Source of the DNA: Streptacidiphilus sp. P02-A3a
GTDB taxonomy: Bacteria > Actinomycetota > Actinomycetes > Streptomycetales > Streptomycetaceae
Assembly: GCF_014084105.1 (NCBI RefSeq)
Contig: NZ_CP048289.1
Span: 7,325,922-7,389,921 of the forward strand
Direction: 5' to 3'
Length of the DNA: 64,000 bases
The number at the start of each line of letters is the position of its first letter. Within the stretch, counting starts at the first letter, position 1. The notes under the pieces are model-generated. The model saw nothing but the letters and a program-made list of their open reading frames with translations, searched no databases and was not told the origin of the DNA. Below are positions 34,037 through 43,112 of the stretch, in pieces. The position numbers were made by a program, and so were the translations under genes.

Positions 34037-35281
34037 CTACCACATCACCGGGAGCCGCTCCGGCAGCCGCTTCATGAATCCGGTACGCCAGACCAACTGC
34101 TGGACCGGGACCGCGAGTCGCAGCTCCGGCAGCCGCTCCAGCAGGACCTCCAGGGCGATCTCGGCGTGGCGCCTGCCGAGGGCCGTCGCCGGGCAGTAGT
34201 GCCGGCCGCCGCCGAAGGACAGGTGCGCGGAGCTGTTCTCGCGGTCGAGGTCCATCCGCTCCGGGTCGGCGAACACCTCCGGGTCGAAGTTGGCGCCCTC
34301 GACCAGCACCAGCACCAACTCGCCCTTCTTGACCTCGACTTCACCGAGGGTGACGTCCTCAAGCGCGAGCCGTGGCAGGCCGTCGCCGATGGACAGGTTG
34401 ATCCGCAGCAACTCCTCGACCGCCACCGGGATCCGGCTCGGGTCCTGCCGCAACTGGGCGGCCACCTCCGGGTGCTGGATCAGCGAGAAGACCGCCATGG
34501 TCAGGAACGCCGAGGTGGAGATGACACCCGCGCCGAACATGGTGACCCCGACCGTGGCCAGCATCCCGTCGGTGAGGTGGGCGTAGTCCGGGTTCCCCCG
34601 CAGCGCGGCGATCTCCGCCATCAGGCCAGTAGTTGACGGATCGTCAAGTCGATCCACCATGTACGCCATGTCCCGGTCCCAGTTCAGCTCGGCACCGGCG
34701 ACCGGGCAGGCCGAGTTCATGAACGCGATGTCCAGGCTGGCCGCCAGCCGGGGCGCGTCCCGCTGCGGGATGCCGAGGATCCGGCAGTGCATCCCCTCCG
34801 AGTACGGGTTGGCGAAGGCGGACCGCAGATCCACCGGCGCGCCCTGCCCCAGCAGCCCGTCGACCAGCTCGGACGCGTACCCGCGCAGCCACTCCTCCAG
34901 ACCGTCGGACTTCGGGTTGATCGCCTTGAGCACCGCCTTGCGCAGGCCCACGCCGGTGATGTTGCCCATGTTGTTGACCACCTCGGGCGGGATGGTCAGC
35001 GCGTACTGCCGCGGCACGCCCGGCGCCGAGGTCTCCTTCAGGCTGAACCGCGGGTCCTCCAGCACCTGCTTGCACAGCGCGTGCGAGGACACCAGCCAGG
35101 CCGGGTCACCGGCGATGGTCCGCACCCGCTTCACCGGCTCCTGCCGCAACTCGGTTATCTCCGCGGGCAGTCGGTCCCCACGCCAGGAGAACGGGAAGTC
35201 CGGCGGGGCCGCGTCGGCACCGCCGGGCGGGGTGTAGGGGCAGGTCGCGCGGGACTGGTCGGGCAGCGTGTCAACGGGCAT
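34037..35281 (-). CDS. Cytochrome P450, CYP121-like (mycocyclosin synthase type)
   Basis: A 414-residue P450. The heme Cys is C363 in [13 protein letters not shown]. The I-helix reads [17 protein letters not shown] (~245-260) and the ERR-type EELLRIN is at ~289. Segments [28 protein letters not shown] and the C-terminal PERLPVMW match M. tuberculosis CYP121 (Rv2276), which couples the two Tyr rings of cyclo(Tyr-Tyr). The residue aligned with CYP121 Arg386 is Lys404. Its ATG overlaps the cyclodipeptide synthase gene by 11 nt, with AGGAG upstream. It has a ~25-residue N-terminal extension. Confidence 0.9.
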   Translation of the reverse strand: MPVDTLPDQSRATCPYTPPGGADAAPPDFPFSWRGDRLPAEITELRQEPVKRVRTIAGDPAWLVSSHALCKQVLEDPRFSLKETSAPGVPRQYALTIPPEVVNNMGNITGVGLRKAVLKAINPKSDGLEEWLRGYASELVDGLLGQGAPVDLRSAFANPYSEGMHCRILGIPQRDAPRLAASLDIAFMNSACPVAGAELNWDRDMAYMVDRLDDPSTTGLMAEIAALRGNPDYAHLTDGMLATVGVTMFGAGVISTSAFLTMAVFSLIQHPEVAAQLRQDPSRIPVAVEELLRINLSIGDGLPRLALEDVTLGEVEVKKGELVLVLVEGANFDPEVFADPERMDLDRENSSAHLSFGGGRHYCPATALGRRHAEIALEVLLERLPELRLAVPVQQLVWRTGFMKRLPERLPVMW

Positions 35282-36032
35282 CGGTGGCTCCTTGTGCTCC
35301 GTGAACGGGGGTGACGACGGCGTGGCCCTGGTTCCGCGAGGCCCGCAGCCCGGAGCCGCGGGAGTACAGGAGTTCGGCCATCGGCAGGAGTTGGTGGTAG
35401 CAGTTGAGGGAGGAGGGGACCCCCAGGATCGCCGGGGAGTCGAGGAACAACGGCGCTTCCGCGCAGACGTACTGGAGGCAGACCTCGCGCTGCCGCGCGG
35501 TCGCCGCCTTTCCGTCCAGCACCTTGGCGGAGAGGAAGGAGTCCACCAGCGCGTCGCAGGTCGCCCGGAACTCCGGGTCGCTCCGCAGCAGCGCGGACAG
35601 GTGGCGGTGCAGGGCCTGGTAGGCGGGGTTCGCCTGGAAGTCCGACATGGCGTGGGCACGGAGCCGTCCGCCCTGGGGGCCGACGGTCTCGACCGCGCCG
35701 GTCACCTTGGCCCGGACGCCGCGCAGGTTCTTGACCGCCTTCCGCCGGGCGTCGTCGGCGGTGTAGCCCAGCGTCCGGTACATCTCGGCCACGTACAGGT
35801 CGGTGTAGACCAGGTCGACCTCACGGAAGTTCGCGGTGCCCCAGCGGGCGAGGTCGATGACGCGCTGGGCCGAGAAATAGCTGTTCCCCGGGGAGACGCC
35901 GATCACGGCGTGGTCGCCCTCGGCCCGGATGACCTGGCAGTGCGGGGTGTACGGCTGGACCTCGAAGAAATCGTCTGCTTTCACCACCGGTGTGCGGGAC
36001 TGAATCTCGAAGATGTCGGTCGCTGTCGTCAA
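35271..36032 (-). CDS. Cyclodipeptide synthase, NYH subfamily (Rv2275-like, cyclo(Tyr-Tyr) predicted)
   Basis: A 253-residue CDPS that uses two aminoacyl-tRNAs to make a diketopiperazine. [17 protein letters not shown] holds the catalytic Ser47 and Asn50. [17 protein letters not shown] holds Tyr188 and Glu192. [17 protein letters not shown] holds Tyr212-His213, so it is of the NYH type. [13 protein letters not shown] is the basic tRNA-contact helix. [15 protein letters not shown] near the end is shared with Rv2275. The first codon is TTG at 36032 with AAGGA about 10 nt upstream. It is followed by the overlapping P450 gene. The product specificity is inferred from similarity to Rv2275. Confidence 0.92.
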   Translation of the reverse strand: MTTATDIFEIQSRTPVVKADDFFEVQPYTPHCQVIRAEGDHAVIGVSPGNSYFSAQRVIDLARWGTANFREVDLVYTDLYVAEMYRTLGYTADDARRKAVKNLRGVRAKVTGAVETVGPQGGRLRAHAMSDFQANPAYQALHRHLSALLRSDPEFRATCDALVDSFLSAKVLDGKAATARQREVCLQYVCAEAPLFLDSPAILGVPSSLNCYHQLLPMAELLYSRGSGLRASRNQGHAVVTPVHGAQGATDAR

Positions 36033-36436
36033 CGGAGAGCGTCCTTCGCGTGCGTCGCTAGTCCCTGGGAGCCCCGTGCTCCCGGTGTGGCGACGACACG
36101 AGTAGTTAACGGGCGGGCGCGGAGAGTGTCAACGGGCGACCGGGGCGCAGGGGGCCAGAGTCACCCAGAAACATACACATGCGGCCCGGCCCGGATTCCG
36201 CACCGGAAATGCCTGGTCGGCGGCGCACCGAAGCTCCACGATTCCGTTGCCGCAGACACACGTACGGAGCATCGGCCGATTCGGGCGCCCGGGGCGGCCG
36301 GTATCGATCGCTCCCGCCACGAATGTTCGTGTGTTTCCACAGTCCGCGGCGGCCGGGAAACCCCGGTGCGCCGGACCCGGGCGGACCGGCATGATCGAGC
36401 CCGGGCCCGAGGCGGCGGCGGGCGGAGGGGGTCATC
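36033..36436. other. Divergent intergenic region upstream of CDPS and nucleotidyltransferase genes
   Basis: About 400 bp without a supportable gene. Several short overlapping open frames exist on both strands but none has coding-like composition and a ribosome site. The segment near 36040-36125 would hold the CDPS promoter, and 36380-36436 the GGAGGGGG that precedes the next gene. No clear operator was seen. Confidence 0.5.
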
Positions 36437-37195
36437 GTGAACGTGCTGTTGTCCGGAGTCGTCGGCTCCACCGCGTACGGGCTGGCGCACGCCGGATCCG
36501 ACCTGGACCAGTTGGGCGTCTACGCCGCGCCCACGGTCGACCTGCTGGGGATCCACCGGCCGCGCAGCGAGTCGGTGGTGACCACCCACCCGGACCGCAC
36601 CCTGCACGAGGCCGCCAAGTGGTGCCGCCTCGCGCTGACCAGCAACCCGACCGCCAGCGAACTGCTGTGGCTGCCGAGCGAGCTGTACCAGGTGGTCACC
36701 CCGCTCGGCGCGGAGCTGATCGAACTGCGGCCCGGCTTCGCCGGCGCCGGATGCGTGCGCAGCGCCTATCTCGGCTACTGCAGTCAGCAGTTGCGCAAGA
36801 TCAAGGCGCGCGGGGACAGGGCCCGCGCGGCCGGGGACCCGGACGGCGCGGACCGGCTCCGGTCCGCGAAGGCAGCCAGGCACCTGGTGCGGCTGACCCT
36901 CCAGGGCACCGGACTGCACCGCACCGGCGAGCTGCTGATCCGGCTCCCCGATCCGGAGCGGGTGCGCGAGCTGGGCGAGCGGATCGCCGAGCGTCCGGAG
37001 GTCGGCGACCAGCTGCTGCGCGAGGCCGAGGAAGCGTTCGACCGCCCCGGGGTGCTGCCCGCCGAACCGGACACGGCCGCCGCCGAGGCCTGGCTGCGCC
37101 GGGTGCGCGCGGCGTTCTACCCGGACCGGGCCGCACCCGGACCGGCGGGCCCCGGCGTGCGACCCGTCCCGGACTGGGCGAGGCTGGAGGCATGA
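36437..37195 (+). CDS. Nucleotidyltransferase (DNA polymerase beta superfamily, YcgL-like)
   Basis: A 252-residue protein. LLSGVVGSTAYGLAHAGSDLDQLGVY at the N-terminus is the GSxxxG...D-x-D nucleotidyltransferase motif, though the second Asp is followed by QLG rather than the usual D-x-R/L. NPTASELLWLP and the helical RSAKAARHLVRLTLQGTGL match the predicted nucleotidyltransferases linked to RNA repair and to phage defence. The substrate is unknown. The GTG start has GGAGGGGG upstream. It is coupled by a 4-nt overlap to a 76-residue partner. Confidence 0.8.
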   Translation: MNVLLSGVVGSTAYGLAHAGSDLDQLGVYAAPTVDLLGIHRPRSESVVTTHPDRTLHEAAKWCRLALTSNPTASELLWLPSELYQVVTPLGAELIELRPGFAGAGCVRSAYLGYCSQQLRKIKARGDRARAAGDPDGADRLRSAKAARHLVRLTLQGTGLHRTGELLIRLPDPERVRELGERIAERPEVGDQLLREAEEAFDRPGVLPAEPDTAAAEAWLRRVRAAFYPDRAAPGPAGPGVRPVPDWARLEA

Positions 37196-37422
37196 CCTCC
37201 GCCGATCCCGCCCTCGCGCCCGTGTACATCTCCGCCTACCTCGCCGACGAACGGCACCGGGAGGTCCGGGTGGTGCGGCACGACGGCGCGGTCATCCCCG
37301 AGCCCTGCGCCAGCCAGGAGCAGTTCGAAGCCTTCGTCGAACAGCACCGCCCCGGCACCGACCTGGGCGATCCGCTCCAGGTCTACTGGGTGGACCACCC
37401 CGGCGAGTGGACCGGCATCTGA
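37192..37422 (+). CDS. Small conserved protein coupled to the nucleotidyltransferase
   Basis: A 76-residue acidic protein. Its ATG overlaps the upstream stop (ATGA), with GGAGG just before. It has VRVVRHDGAVIPEP, FEAFVEQHRPGTDL and a closing VYWVDHPGEWTG. The product of the gene at 43426 shares this layout (RILRHDG, FVEYVERARPLTDL, VQWADRPEEW), so the two are paralogues. Function unknown. The coupling suggests it binds or modulates the nucleotidyltransferase. Confidence 0.75.
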   Translation: MTSADPALAPVYISAYLADERHREVRVVRHDGAVIPEPCASQEQFEAFVEQHRPGTDLGDPLQVYWVDHPGEWTGI

Positions 37423-37498
37423 ACCCGGCCGCGCCGGTAGGGTCGCGGGGTCACCCCCGGCATCGGGGCCGGCAACCCCGTCACGATCGGAGCGAGTC

Positions 37499-38401
37499 AT
37501 GAAGGCAGTGCGTTTCCACCGGTTCGGCGGTCCGGAGGTGCTGGAGCTCGTGGATCTCCCCGATCCGCGTCCGGGCCCCGGCCAGGTCCGGATCGCGGTG
37601 CGCGCGGCCGGGGTGAACGCGAGCGACTGGAAGAAGCGCCAGGGCCTGATGGACGAGGAGCTGCCGCAGACCCTCGGCTACGAGGCCGCGGGCGTGGTCG
37701 ACGAGCTCGGTGCGGGCGTGCTGGACGTGGCCGTCGGCGACCGGGTGTTCGGCTTCTGCCTCGACGGGGCGGCCCAGGCGGAACTGGCCGTGCTGGCCCA
37801 CTACGCGCCGGTCCCGCCGTCACTCGACTTCGCGGGCGCCGCCGCGCTGCCCGCCGCCGTCGAGACGGCCACCCGGGCGCTCGACCGGCTCGGCGTCGGG
37901 AGCGGCAGCACACTGCTGGTCAACGGCGCCTCCGGCAGCGTGGGCAGCGCCGCGGTACAGCTGGCGCTGGGGCGCGGGGCGCGGGTGATCGGCACCGCCG
38001 GTCCGGCGAACCAGGAGTACCTTCGCTCGCTGGGGGCCGAGCCGGTCGGCTACGGCGAGGGCATGGTGGAGCGGGTGCGCGCGCTCGCGCCCGACGGCGT
38101 CGACCTGGCGCTGGACGTGGCCGGGAGCGGCGTGCTGCCCGAGCTCATCGCGCTCGCGGGCGGCCCCGGGCAGGTGCTGACCGTCGCCGACTTCGTCGGC
38201 GCGCGGGACCACGGCGTGCGCTTCAGCCGGGGGGACGACGGCCGCGCGCTCCACGCGCTCGCCGGGATCGGCGAGCTGATCGAGGCCGGACGCTTCTCGC
38301 TGCCGGTCGCCGGAACCTTCCCGCTCGCCGACGTCGCCCGAGCGCACCGCGCCGGGGAGGCCGGTCACGCCCGCGGCAAGCTCGTCCTCCTGGTCGGCTG
38401 A
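37499..38401 (+). CDS. NADP-dependent oxidoreductase (quinone oxidoreductase/MDR family)
   Basis: A 300-residue medium-chain reductase without zinc-ligand motifs. The GroES-like N-terminal part is MKAVRFHRFGGPEVLELVDLP and GVNASDWKKRQGL. The Rossmann site is LLVNGASGSVGSAAVQLA, with YGEGMVERVR and VDLALDVAGSG downstream. It likely reduces quinones or enones with NADPH. It is a single gene, and the ATG at 37499 is preceded by GGAGCG. Confidence 0.88.
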   Translation: MKAVRFHRFGGPEVLELVDLPDPRPGPGQVRIAVRAAGVNASDWKKRQGLMDEELPQTLGYEAAGVVDELGAGVLDVAVGDRVFGFCLDGAAQAELAVLAHYAPVPPSLDFAGAAALPAAVETATRALDRLGVGSGSTLLVNGASGSVGSAAVQLALGRGARVIGTAGPANQEYLRSLGAEPVGYGEGMVERVRALAPDGVDLALDVAGSGVLPELIALAGGPGQVLTVADFVGARDHGVRFSRGDDGRALHALAGIGELIEAGRFSLPVAGTFPLADVARAHRAGEAGHARGKLVLLVG

Positions 38402-38408
38402 CCCGCCC

Positions 38409-38458
38409 GACGGCCGCGCGGGCGCACCGCAGGCACGGACCACCCGGGAGCGGCCGTC
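38409..38458. terminator. Weak hairpin between convergent genes
   Basis: GACGGCCGC and GCGGCCGTC (9 bp) pair across a 32-nt loop between the oxidoreductase gene (+) and the ABC permease gene (-). The long loop makes this a weaker candidate than the other hairpins here. Confidence 0.35.
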
Positions 38459-38469
38459 CCGGAGCGGCC

Positions 38470-39417
38470 TCAGTCCTTGCTCAGGCGGGTATCCAGGGCG
38501 TTGTGGACGGCGTCGCCGATCAGGTTGAACGCGACCACGGTCACGATCAGGATGATCGCGGGCGGGTACACCAGCCACCAGTAGCCGTCGAACAGGTAGT
38601 TGAGGCCGTCCGACAGCATCGTGCCCCAGTCCGCGTGCGGCGGCGCCAGACCGAGGCCGAGGAAGCTCAGCGTCGACAGGCTGAGGATGGCGTCGGCGAC
38701 GGTGAAGGTGGCGCTGACGATGATCACGCCGACGCAGTTGGGCACCAGGTGCCGGAGCACCACCCGCCAGCGGGTGGCCCCCATCATGGTGGCCGCCTGC
38801 ACGAAGTCCAGGGTGCGCAGGGACAGCACCTCGCCGCGGACCAGCCTGGCCACGCCGATCCAGGAGAGCAGCGACAGCAGGATGATGATCAGCCACAGGT
38901 TCGGGGTGAACAGGTTCACCAGGATCAGCAGCAGCACCAGGCTGGGGACGGCCAGCAGGGTGTCGATGACCCGCATCATGAAGGCGTCCACCACGCCGCC
39001 GACCAGACCGGCGAACGCGCCGTAGAGCGTGCCGAGCACCGTGGTGGCGACGGCCACGGCGAAGCCGAGTTCCAGTGAGGACTGGCCGCCCTGCATCAGT
39101 CGGCCCAGGACGTCGTAGCCGGAGGCGTCGGTACCGAGCGGATGGCTGCCGCTGGGCGGCAGTTCGGCGAGGTCGAGCCGGACGGTGACCTGGTTGGTGT
39201 GGTACACCAACGGCCCCAGGAAGCACACCAGGGCGATCGCAGCGACGGTCAGTACGCCCGCGGCGGCCAGCCAGTTGTGGACGAGCGCCTGCCGGATGAG
39301 CCGGCCGGAGCCGGTGCGCTCCGCGAGCGTGCCCGCCTCGTCCGCCTCGGGGCGGCCGAGCGGGCCGACCGGTTCGGAGCGTTCGGCGGTGTGCGTGCGG
39401 AGTTCAGGTGCTGGCAT
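38470..39417 (-). CDS. ABC transporter permease, DppC/OppC type
   Basis: A 315-residue inner-membrane permease. An N-terminal cytoplasmic tail of ~40 residues comes first, then TM1 (WLAAAGVLTVAAIALVCFLG). SHPLGTDASGYDVLGRLMQGG marks the OppC family. The EAA-type loop is FVQAATMMGATRWRVVLRHLVPN, followed by the DWGTMLSDG segment. It imports peptides, nickel or oligosaccharides with the co-encoded permease and binding protein. The ATG at 39417 overlaps the upstream permease gene by 14 nt. No ATPase genes follow. Confidence 0.9.
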   Translation of the reverse strand: MPAPELRTHTAERSEPVGPLGRPEADEAGTLAERTGSGRLIRQALVHNWLAAAGVLTVAAIALVCFLGPLVYHTNQVTVRLDLAELPPSGSHPLGTDASGYDVLGRLMQGGQSSLELGFAVAVATTVLGTLYGAFAGLVGGVVDAFMMRVIDTLLAVPSLVLLLILVNLFTPNLWLIIILLSLLSWIGVARLVRGEVLSLRTLDFVQAATMMGATRWRVVLRHLVPNCVGVIIVSATFTVADAILSLSTLSFLGLGLAPPHADWGTMLSDGLNYLFDGYWWLVYPPAIILIVTVVAFNLIGDAVHNALDTRLSKD

Positions 39418-40357
39418 AGCGGATCCGTGGGTCGAGGAGGCTGTAGAGGATGTCGGCGACCAGGTTCCCGGCGACCGTGGCGACACCGACAACGAGCGTG
39501 GATCCCAGCAGGATCGGGTAGTCGTGGCTGGTGGCGGCCTGGAAGAAGAGCAGCCCCATGCCCGGGTAGTTGAACACCTCTTCGGCGATCACCGCTCCGG
39601 CCACGATCCCCGGGGCGGACAGCCCGAGGACGGTGATGATCGGCAGCATCGAGTTCCGCAGCACGTGCCGCAGCAGCACCAGCCGCTTGGGCAGGCCCTT
39701 CGCGCGGACCACCCGGATGTAGTCCTGGGCCAGCGCGTCGATCGCCGAGGACCGCATGTACCGGCTGTAGCCGGAGAAGCTGCCCAGGGCCATGGTCGCC
39801 ACCGGTAGTACCAGGCCGCGTGGATCGGCCAGGATGCCGCTCACCGACACCGCCTGCGGCGCCTCCGGCGGCAGCAGGTGCAGCTGCACGCAGAAGACCG
39901 CGATCAACAGCAGCGCGAAGAAGAAGTCCGGCATGGAGTACAGCACGAACGCCACCGCGGTGAGCGTGTTGTCGGCGACCCCGCCGCGTCGCACCGCCTG
40001 CCCGATGCCCAGTGGCAGGGCGATCGCCAGGGAGAGCACGGTGGAGATCCCCACCAGCACCGCGTCCCGCGGCACCCGCTGGGCGATCAGCGTGGACACC
40101 GGCTGCTGCAACGAGTAGGACGTACCGAGGTTCCCCTCGCAGACCTGCTTCACATAGGTGATGAACTGCCGGTACAGCGGCTGGTCCAGCCCGTTGACGC
40201 TGTTGAAGATGGCGATCCGGCCGGGCGTGGCCCGCACCCCCAGGGTGGCACGGGCCGCGCTGCCTGGCTCCAGGTGGAGCATGACGAAGGTCAGGACCAT
40301 CACGCCGATGACGACGCCGACCGCTTGACCGAATCGCCGCAGGAGATAACTGCTCAC
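39404..40357 (-). CDS. ABC transporter permease, DppB/OppB type
   Basis: A 317-residue permease starting at GTG 40357 (SSYLLRRFGQAVGVVIGVMV), in a GTGA overlap with the binding-protein stop. VLTFVMLHLEPGSAA and FNSVNGLDQPLYRQFITYVKQ are typical of the OppB family. The EAA loop is YIRVVRAKGLPKRLVLLRHVLRNS, followed by AEEVFNYPGMGLLFFQA. The pair with the downstream OppC-type gene forms the membrane channel of a peptide/nickel-type importer. Confidence 0.9.
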   Translation of the reverse strand: MSSYLLRRFGQAVGVVIGVMVLTFVMLHLEPGSAARATLGVRATPGRIAIFNSVNGLDQPLYRQFITYVKQVCEGNLGTSYSLQQPVSTLIAQRVPRDAVLVGISTVLSLAIALPLGIGQAVRRGGVADNTLTAVAFVLYSMPDFFFALLLIAVFCVQLHLLPPEAPQAVSVSGILADPRGLVLPVATMALGSFSGYSRYMRSSAIDALAQDYIRVVRAKGLPKRLVLLRHVLRNSMLPIITVLGLSAPGIVAGAVIAEEVFNYPGMGLLFFQAATSHDYPILLGSTLVVGVATVAGNLVADILYSLLDPRIRYAST

Positions 40358-42201
40358 TTGGTGAAGTACCAGATTTCCGGGTTGAGGCCGCCCGAGAACG
40401 GGTTGAGCGGGGTGACGCCCTGCAGCTTCTTCCGGTAGACCAGGACGGACTCCTGGTTCGGCAGCCACAGCCACGGCAACTGCTCGGCCGTGTAGTCCTC
40501 GTAGGCGAAGAACGACGAGGTCTGCGAGCCGTACTCGGTGGCGTTGATCAGCTGGTCCAGCTTCGGGTCGGAGAAGCCGCCGGAGTTGTTGTCGCCGGTG
40601 CTGTTGAAGAATCCGTCCCCGGCCGGGTAGAGCGGGTAGGGGTCGTAGCCGTAGTCCACCAGCTGCCAGCCGCAGGTGGCCACCGGGTGCGAGGCGGCGG
40701 TGCAGGAGCCCATCGCGCCGATGAGCGTGTTGAAGGGCTCGGCCTTGAGGTTGACGGTGACCCCGTCCTGGGCCTCCGAGGACTGGATGGCCGCCTCCTG
40801 CTCGTCGGTGGCGGCGTTGCCGGAGGAGTAGAGGAGCTGGAAGGTCAGCGGCTCACCGGCGGTGATCCCGGCGCCGCACTGGGACGGCCCGGTCCCCGGG
40901 GACTGGCAGACGGTCTTGCCGCCCGGGACCACCTTCCAGCCGTGAGCCCGCAGCAGGGCACTCGCCTTGGACGGGTCGTACGGGTAGGGCCCGCCGGACT
41001 TCTCCAGCGGCGAGGCCCAGGGACCGGTCGCCTGCAGCGGGACCGGTCCGTTCCCCGGGTCGGCGTAGCCGCCGTAGACCTTGGAGACGATCTGCGGGCG
41101 GTCGATCAGGTCCTCCAGCGCCTGGCGGACGTAGAGCTGCTGGAGTTCCGGTCCCACCCGCGCGTTGTAGAGGTTGGGGATGATTCCGGCCACGCCGGGC
41201 ACCGGGATGCTGGCCACCGAGTAGCCGTCCGCCTCCAGCGCTCCGGCCTGCTTGACGTCGTTCAGCGGCAACCCGCCCACGTCCAGCGAGCCGCCCGAGC
41301 GCAGCACGTTGAGCTCGGCGGTGTCGGTGGTGAACGGGGTCTCCACGACGCTGGAGACGATGGGCTTGTCCGCCCCGGAGTAGTGCGTGTTGGGCACGTA
41401 GCTGTAGTAGCCGTCGGTGCGGAACGCCGACAGGGACCAGGGCCCGTCGACCACCTTCCACAGCGGGTTGGTGGCGAACGTGGCCATGTCGCCGCCCTCC
41501 TTCTGCAGGAAGGCGTACACCGCCTTGGCACCGGCCGTGGTCCGGTCGGCGTTGCCGACCGCGCCCGTGGCCGTGGTCCGGTCCCAGGCGTGCTGCGGCA
41601 GCAGCGGGATCTGGCTGAGGACGTCGTCGGTGAAGAAGCTCGGGTTGTACGAACGGGTGAGGTCCAGCACGACGGTGTGGGCGTCGGGCGTCGTCACCTT
41701 CGACACGTCGTCGGGGAAGAGTCCGGGCACGTAGCCGACCCAGTTGGAGGCGTTGGCCTTCAGCAGGTTGTAGACGAAGGTGAAGTCCCGGCTGGTGATC
41801 GGCTGGCCGTCGGACCAGTCCCAGTCCTTCAGGTCGATGGTGACCTGCTTGTCGCCGTTCCCGTAGACGATCGAACTGGTCAGGCTCTCCTGCGGGTTGA
41901 TCACCGACTGGGCGCCGTCGCCGGAGTACACCAGGAAGGGCCACATGCCCTGGGTGAGGTTGACGTTGTAGCCGTCGGTGTTGGTCGCGGGTGCGAGCGG
42001 GAAGATGAAGTTGGGCGACGCGGCGACCTCGGCGATGGTGACCGTCCCACCCCGCTCTGCCTGCCCCTTGGGCGCCGAGCTGACCGAATTCCCGTTTCCT
42101 ATCGCGCCGCTGGATCCGGAGCTGCCACCGCTGCACGCCGCCATGGCCATCGCCAGAGTCAGTGCGACCGACGTGACGGCCAGGTGGCGGGTGATTCTCA
42201 T
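40354..42201 (-). CDS. Extracellular solute-binding lipoprotein (SBP family 5, peptide type)
   Basis: A 615-residue lipoprotein. MRITRHLAVTSVALTLAMAM leads to the lipobox MAAC|SGG, with a Ser/Gly linker after the Cys. The mature part is family 5: TDGYNVNLTQGMWPFLVY, DWDWSDGQPITSRDFTFVYN and LYVRQALEDLIDRPQIV. It carries ligand to the two permeases encoded downstream. I chose the ATG at 42201 as the natural signal-peptide start. The frame stays open to 42252. The ribosome site is weak. Ligand unknown. Confidence 0.88.
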   Translation of the reverse strand: MRITRHLAVTSVALTLAMAMAACSGGSSGSSGAIGNGNSVSSAPKGQAERGGTVTIAEVAASPNFIFPLAPATNTDGYNVNLTQGMWPFLVYSGDGAQSVINPQESLTSSIVYGNGDKQVTIDLKDWDWSDGQPITSRDFTFVYNLLKANASNWVGYVPGLFPDDVSKVTTPDAHTVVLDLTRSYNPSFFTDDVLSQIPLLPQHAWDRTTATGAVGNADRTTAGAKAVYAFLQKEGGDMATFATNPLWKVVDGPWSLSAFRTDGYYSYVPNTHYSGADKPIVSSVVETPFTTDTAELNVLRSGGSLDVGGLPLNDVKQAGALEADGYSVASIPVPGVAGIIPNLYNARVGPELQQLYVRQALEDLIDRPQIVSKVYGGYADPGNGPVPLQATGPWASPLEKSGGPYPYDPSKASALLRAHGWKVVPGGKTVCQSPGTGPSQCGAGITAGEPLTFQLLYSSGNAATDEQEAAIQSSEAQDGVTVNLKAEPFNTLIGAMGSCTAASHPVATCGWQLVDYGYDPYPLYPAGDGFFNSTGDNNSGGFSDPKLDQLINATEYGSQTSSFFAYEDYTAEQLPWLWLPNQESVLVYRKKLQGVTPLNPFSGGLNPEIWYFTK

Positions 42202-42806
42202 TCGGAGTATCGCCTTCCATTTCTTGAATGCGCTTAGGCAGGGGGTATTCACGGCATGGTGTGGAGGGTGCCACCCCGCTACCGGGTGACAGCAGCAAAC
42301 TTCACCATGAATCCCCCGGCAGCGCGCCGGGAAATCATGTGATATGCATCACTCTTTCTCTTTTTCGGGCTAATTTTGCGACGCATCCCGAGAGTGTCTG
42401 ATAAAGAGCCTTTTTACAGTGGGCAATGCTCCCGAAACAATAGGAATGCGGACCGCCGCCGCGCACCCCCGGGCAATCTCCCCGCCGCCCGGCCAAGTGC
42501 GCTGCCCAGCAACGCGGATGGACTCGAAATCGCCGAACTGCCGTCCCCAGGGGGGCGATCGGACCGGGGCCCGCCCACCGACCGCCGCAACAATGCCTTC
42601 ATGAACGGCGTCGCCACGGCATGCCCCCGGAGTCCCACCGGCGCACCGCGGGTATGACCCAGGCCACATGTCGCTCTTGCCTGGATTTTCCGGATACCTC
42701 CGATCCAGAGATCCGAGCGGCCGCGCCGACACCCAGTGCCGCATGGCGTTCTCGTCCACCCGAAAGAGTGACGAATGCCGTCCGCCGAGCTGGGCAGGTG
42801 TGCTCC
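42202..42806. other. Long intergenic region upstream of the peptide transporter
   Basis: About 600 bp with no supportable gene. 42330-42430 is clearly AT-richer than the surroundings (TGATATGCATCACTC, CTTTTTACAG) and is a good place for the transporter promoter and its controls. Overlapping open frames on both strands have no good ribosome sites. No strong symmetric operator was found. Confidence 0.5.
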
Positions 42807-43046
42807 ATGAACATCAAGCTCCCCAAGGCCGACAAGTCCGACCAGACCACCGCCCTGCGCCGCGTCCAGGAAGCCACCGCGGCGCACGCCCGGACACGGC
42901 GTGATCTCGATGACGCGATCGCCGACGCGACCGCCGCCGGGGTGCAGCCCGAGGCCCTGCAGCAGGTCGGGCAGGTCGAACCCGGGCACGGGAAACACGC
43001 TGGTGAGGTGGATATCGAGCTGGCCGGGCTCGCGGTCGCCGACTGA
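42807..43046 (+). CDS. Small hypothetical protein
   Basis: A 79-residue protein. KLPKADKSDQTTALRRVQEAT and RTRRDLDDAIADATAAGVQPEALQQVGQV look like a helical unit resembling the small HTH-like proteins common in streptomycetes. The C-terminal third is acidic and unstructured. No ribosome site of note precedes the ATG. It is the first of three small plus-strand genes. Function unknown. Confidence 0.45.
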   Translation: MNIKLPKADKSDQTTALRRVQEATAAHARTRRDLDDAIADATAAGVQPEALQQVGQVEPGHGKHAGEVDIELAGLAVAD

Positions 43047-43112
43047 GGTGGTGACGCACCGCGCCACCGACGCCCAGGTGCGACGCCCCCGGCCCGGGGA
43101 GACCCTGGGAGC

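Noticed and set aside
35282-35659. N-terminal extension of the P450 frame into the cyclodipeptide synthase gene
   Set aside because: It overlaps coding sequence of a well-conserved enzyme. The ATG at 35281 has AGGAG and gives a family-like N-terminus.
42370-42759. Open frames on both strands upstream of the peptide transporter
   Set aside because: No ribosome sites, mixed composition and overlap with an AT-rich promoter-like stretch, so it is treated as intergenic.
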